DNA from: Planctomycetota bacterium
GTDB lineage: Bacteria > Planctomycetota > Brocadiia > Brocadiales > Brocadiaceae
Assembly: GCA_023261465.1 (NCBI GenBank)
Contig: JAHFOW010000034.1
Coordinates: forward strand, 1 to 19,929
Reading direction: 5' to 3'
DNA: 19,929 nt
Part shown: positions 19,849 to 19,929 of the stretch, piece by piece
Layout: each line of letters begins with the position of its first letter
Position numbering within the stretch: position 1 is the stretch's first letter
The notes under the pieces: model-generated
What the model was told of the DNA's origin: nothing
Seen by the model: the letters and a program-made list of their open reading frames with translations, nothing else
The model's database searches: none
Position numbers and translations under genes: made by a program

Positions 19849-19927
19849 GTAGAAGCCAACTCCTGTTGGCGACCGGATAGCGCACACCGTTATGCATTGT
19901 CAATCGCTGTCAGGAGACGGCTCCTAC
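19849..19927. repeat. REP pair, copy F
   Basis: Left REP GTAGAAGCC with stem GCCAAC-TCCT-GTTGGC; right REP inverted, GCTGTC-AGGA-GACGGC, with one G-T wobble, ending CTCCTAC. The linker is of the copy B/C/E type. It lies 69 nt upstream of the PAS-HD-GYP start. Confidence 0.88.
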
Positions 19928-19929
19928 CA

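Overview
The window is a 19.9-kb piece of a Gram-negative-type bacterial chromosome. Apart from a tRNA gene cut by the left edge, every convincing gene is on the minus strand. The genes form a chemosensory (che) locus interleaved with cyclic-di-GMP turnover enzymes. The CheC/CheD pair, the poly-HAMP receptor and the many dispersed palindromes would fit an environmental planctomycete such as an anammox (Brocadiales) lineage, but no taxonomic marker gene is present, so that is a guess.

Layout in transcription order (right to left): at 17.0-19.8 kb two HD-GYP paralogues, one with three PAS domains and an intact metal site, one membrane-anchored with four metal ligands replaced; at 16.4-17.1 kb a 700-bp gene-free region packed with palindromes; at 10.1-16.4 kb a ParA-type ATPase, a soluble 1776-residue methyl-accepting protein built from a long tandem HAMP array, and CheW starting at 10.0 kb; at 7.1-9.0 kb CheY, a four-helix-bundle (23S rRNA intervening-sequence type) protein and CheB; at 6.2-7.1 kb a REP-associated tyrosine transposase between two near-identical REP pairs; at 0.3-6.2 kb a 37-codon cheA-start remnant, a PAS-GGDEF protein, CheA, CheC, CheD and a membrane PAS-GGDEF-EAL protein.

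Together these suggest a cytoplasmic chemoreceptor cluster (soluble receptor, CheW, CheA) positioned by ParA, with CheY, CheB, CheC and CheD for response and adaptation. Two GGDEF proteins, one with EAL, and one apparently active HD-GYP protein suggest that output or cross-talk includes c-di-GMP. No CheR, flagellar or pilus gene is in the window.

The most unusual material lies between the genes. Six composite REP pairs with GTAG heads and compensated stems accompany the transposase, and one has been split by a 101-bp inverted-repeat element at a TA. At least seven arrays with an exact 7-bp period abut or overlap stop and start codons; they encode the ends of several proteins and both ends of the four-helix gene. 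A second set of GTAG palindromes shares a conserved tail of about 20 bp.
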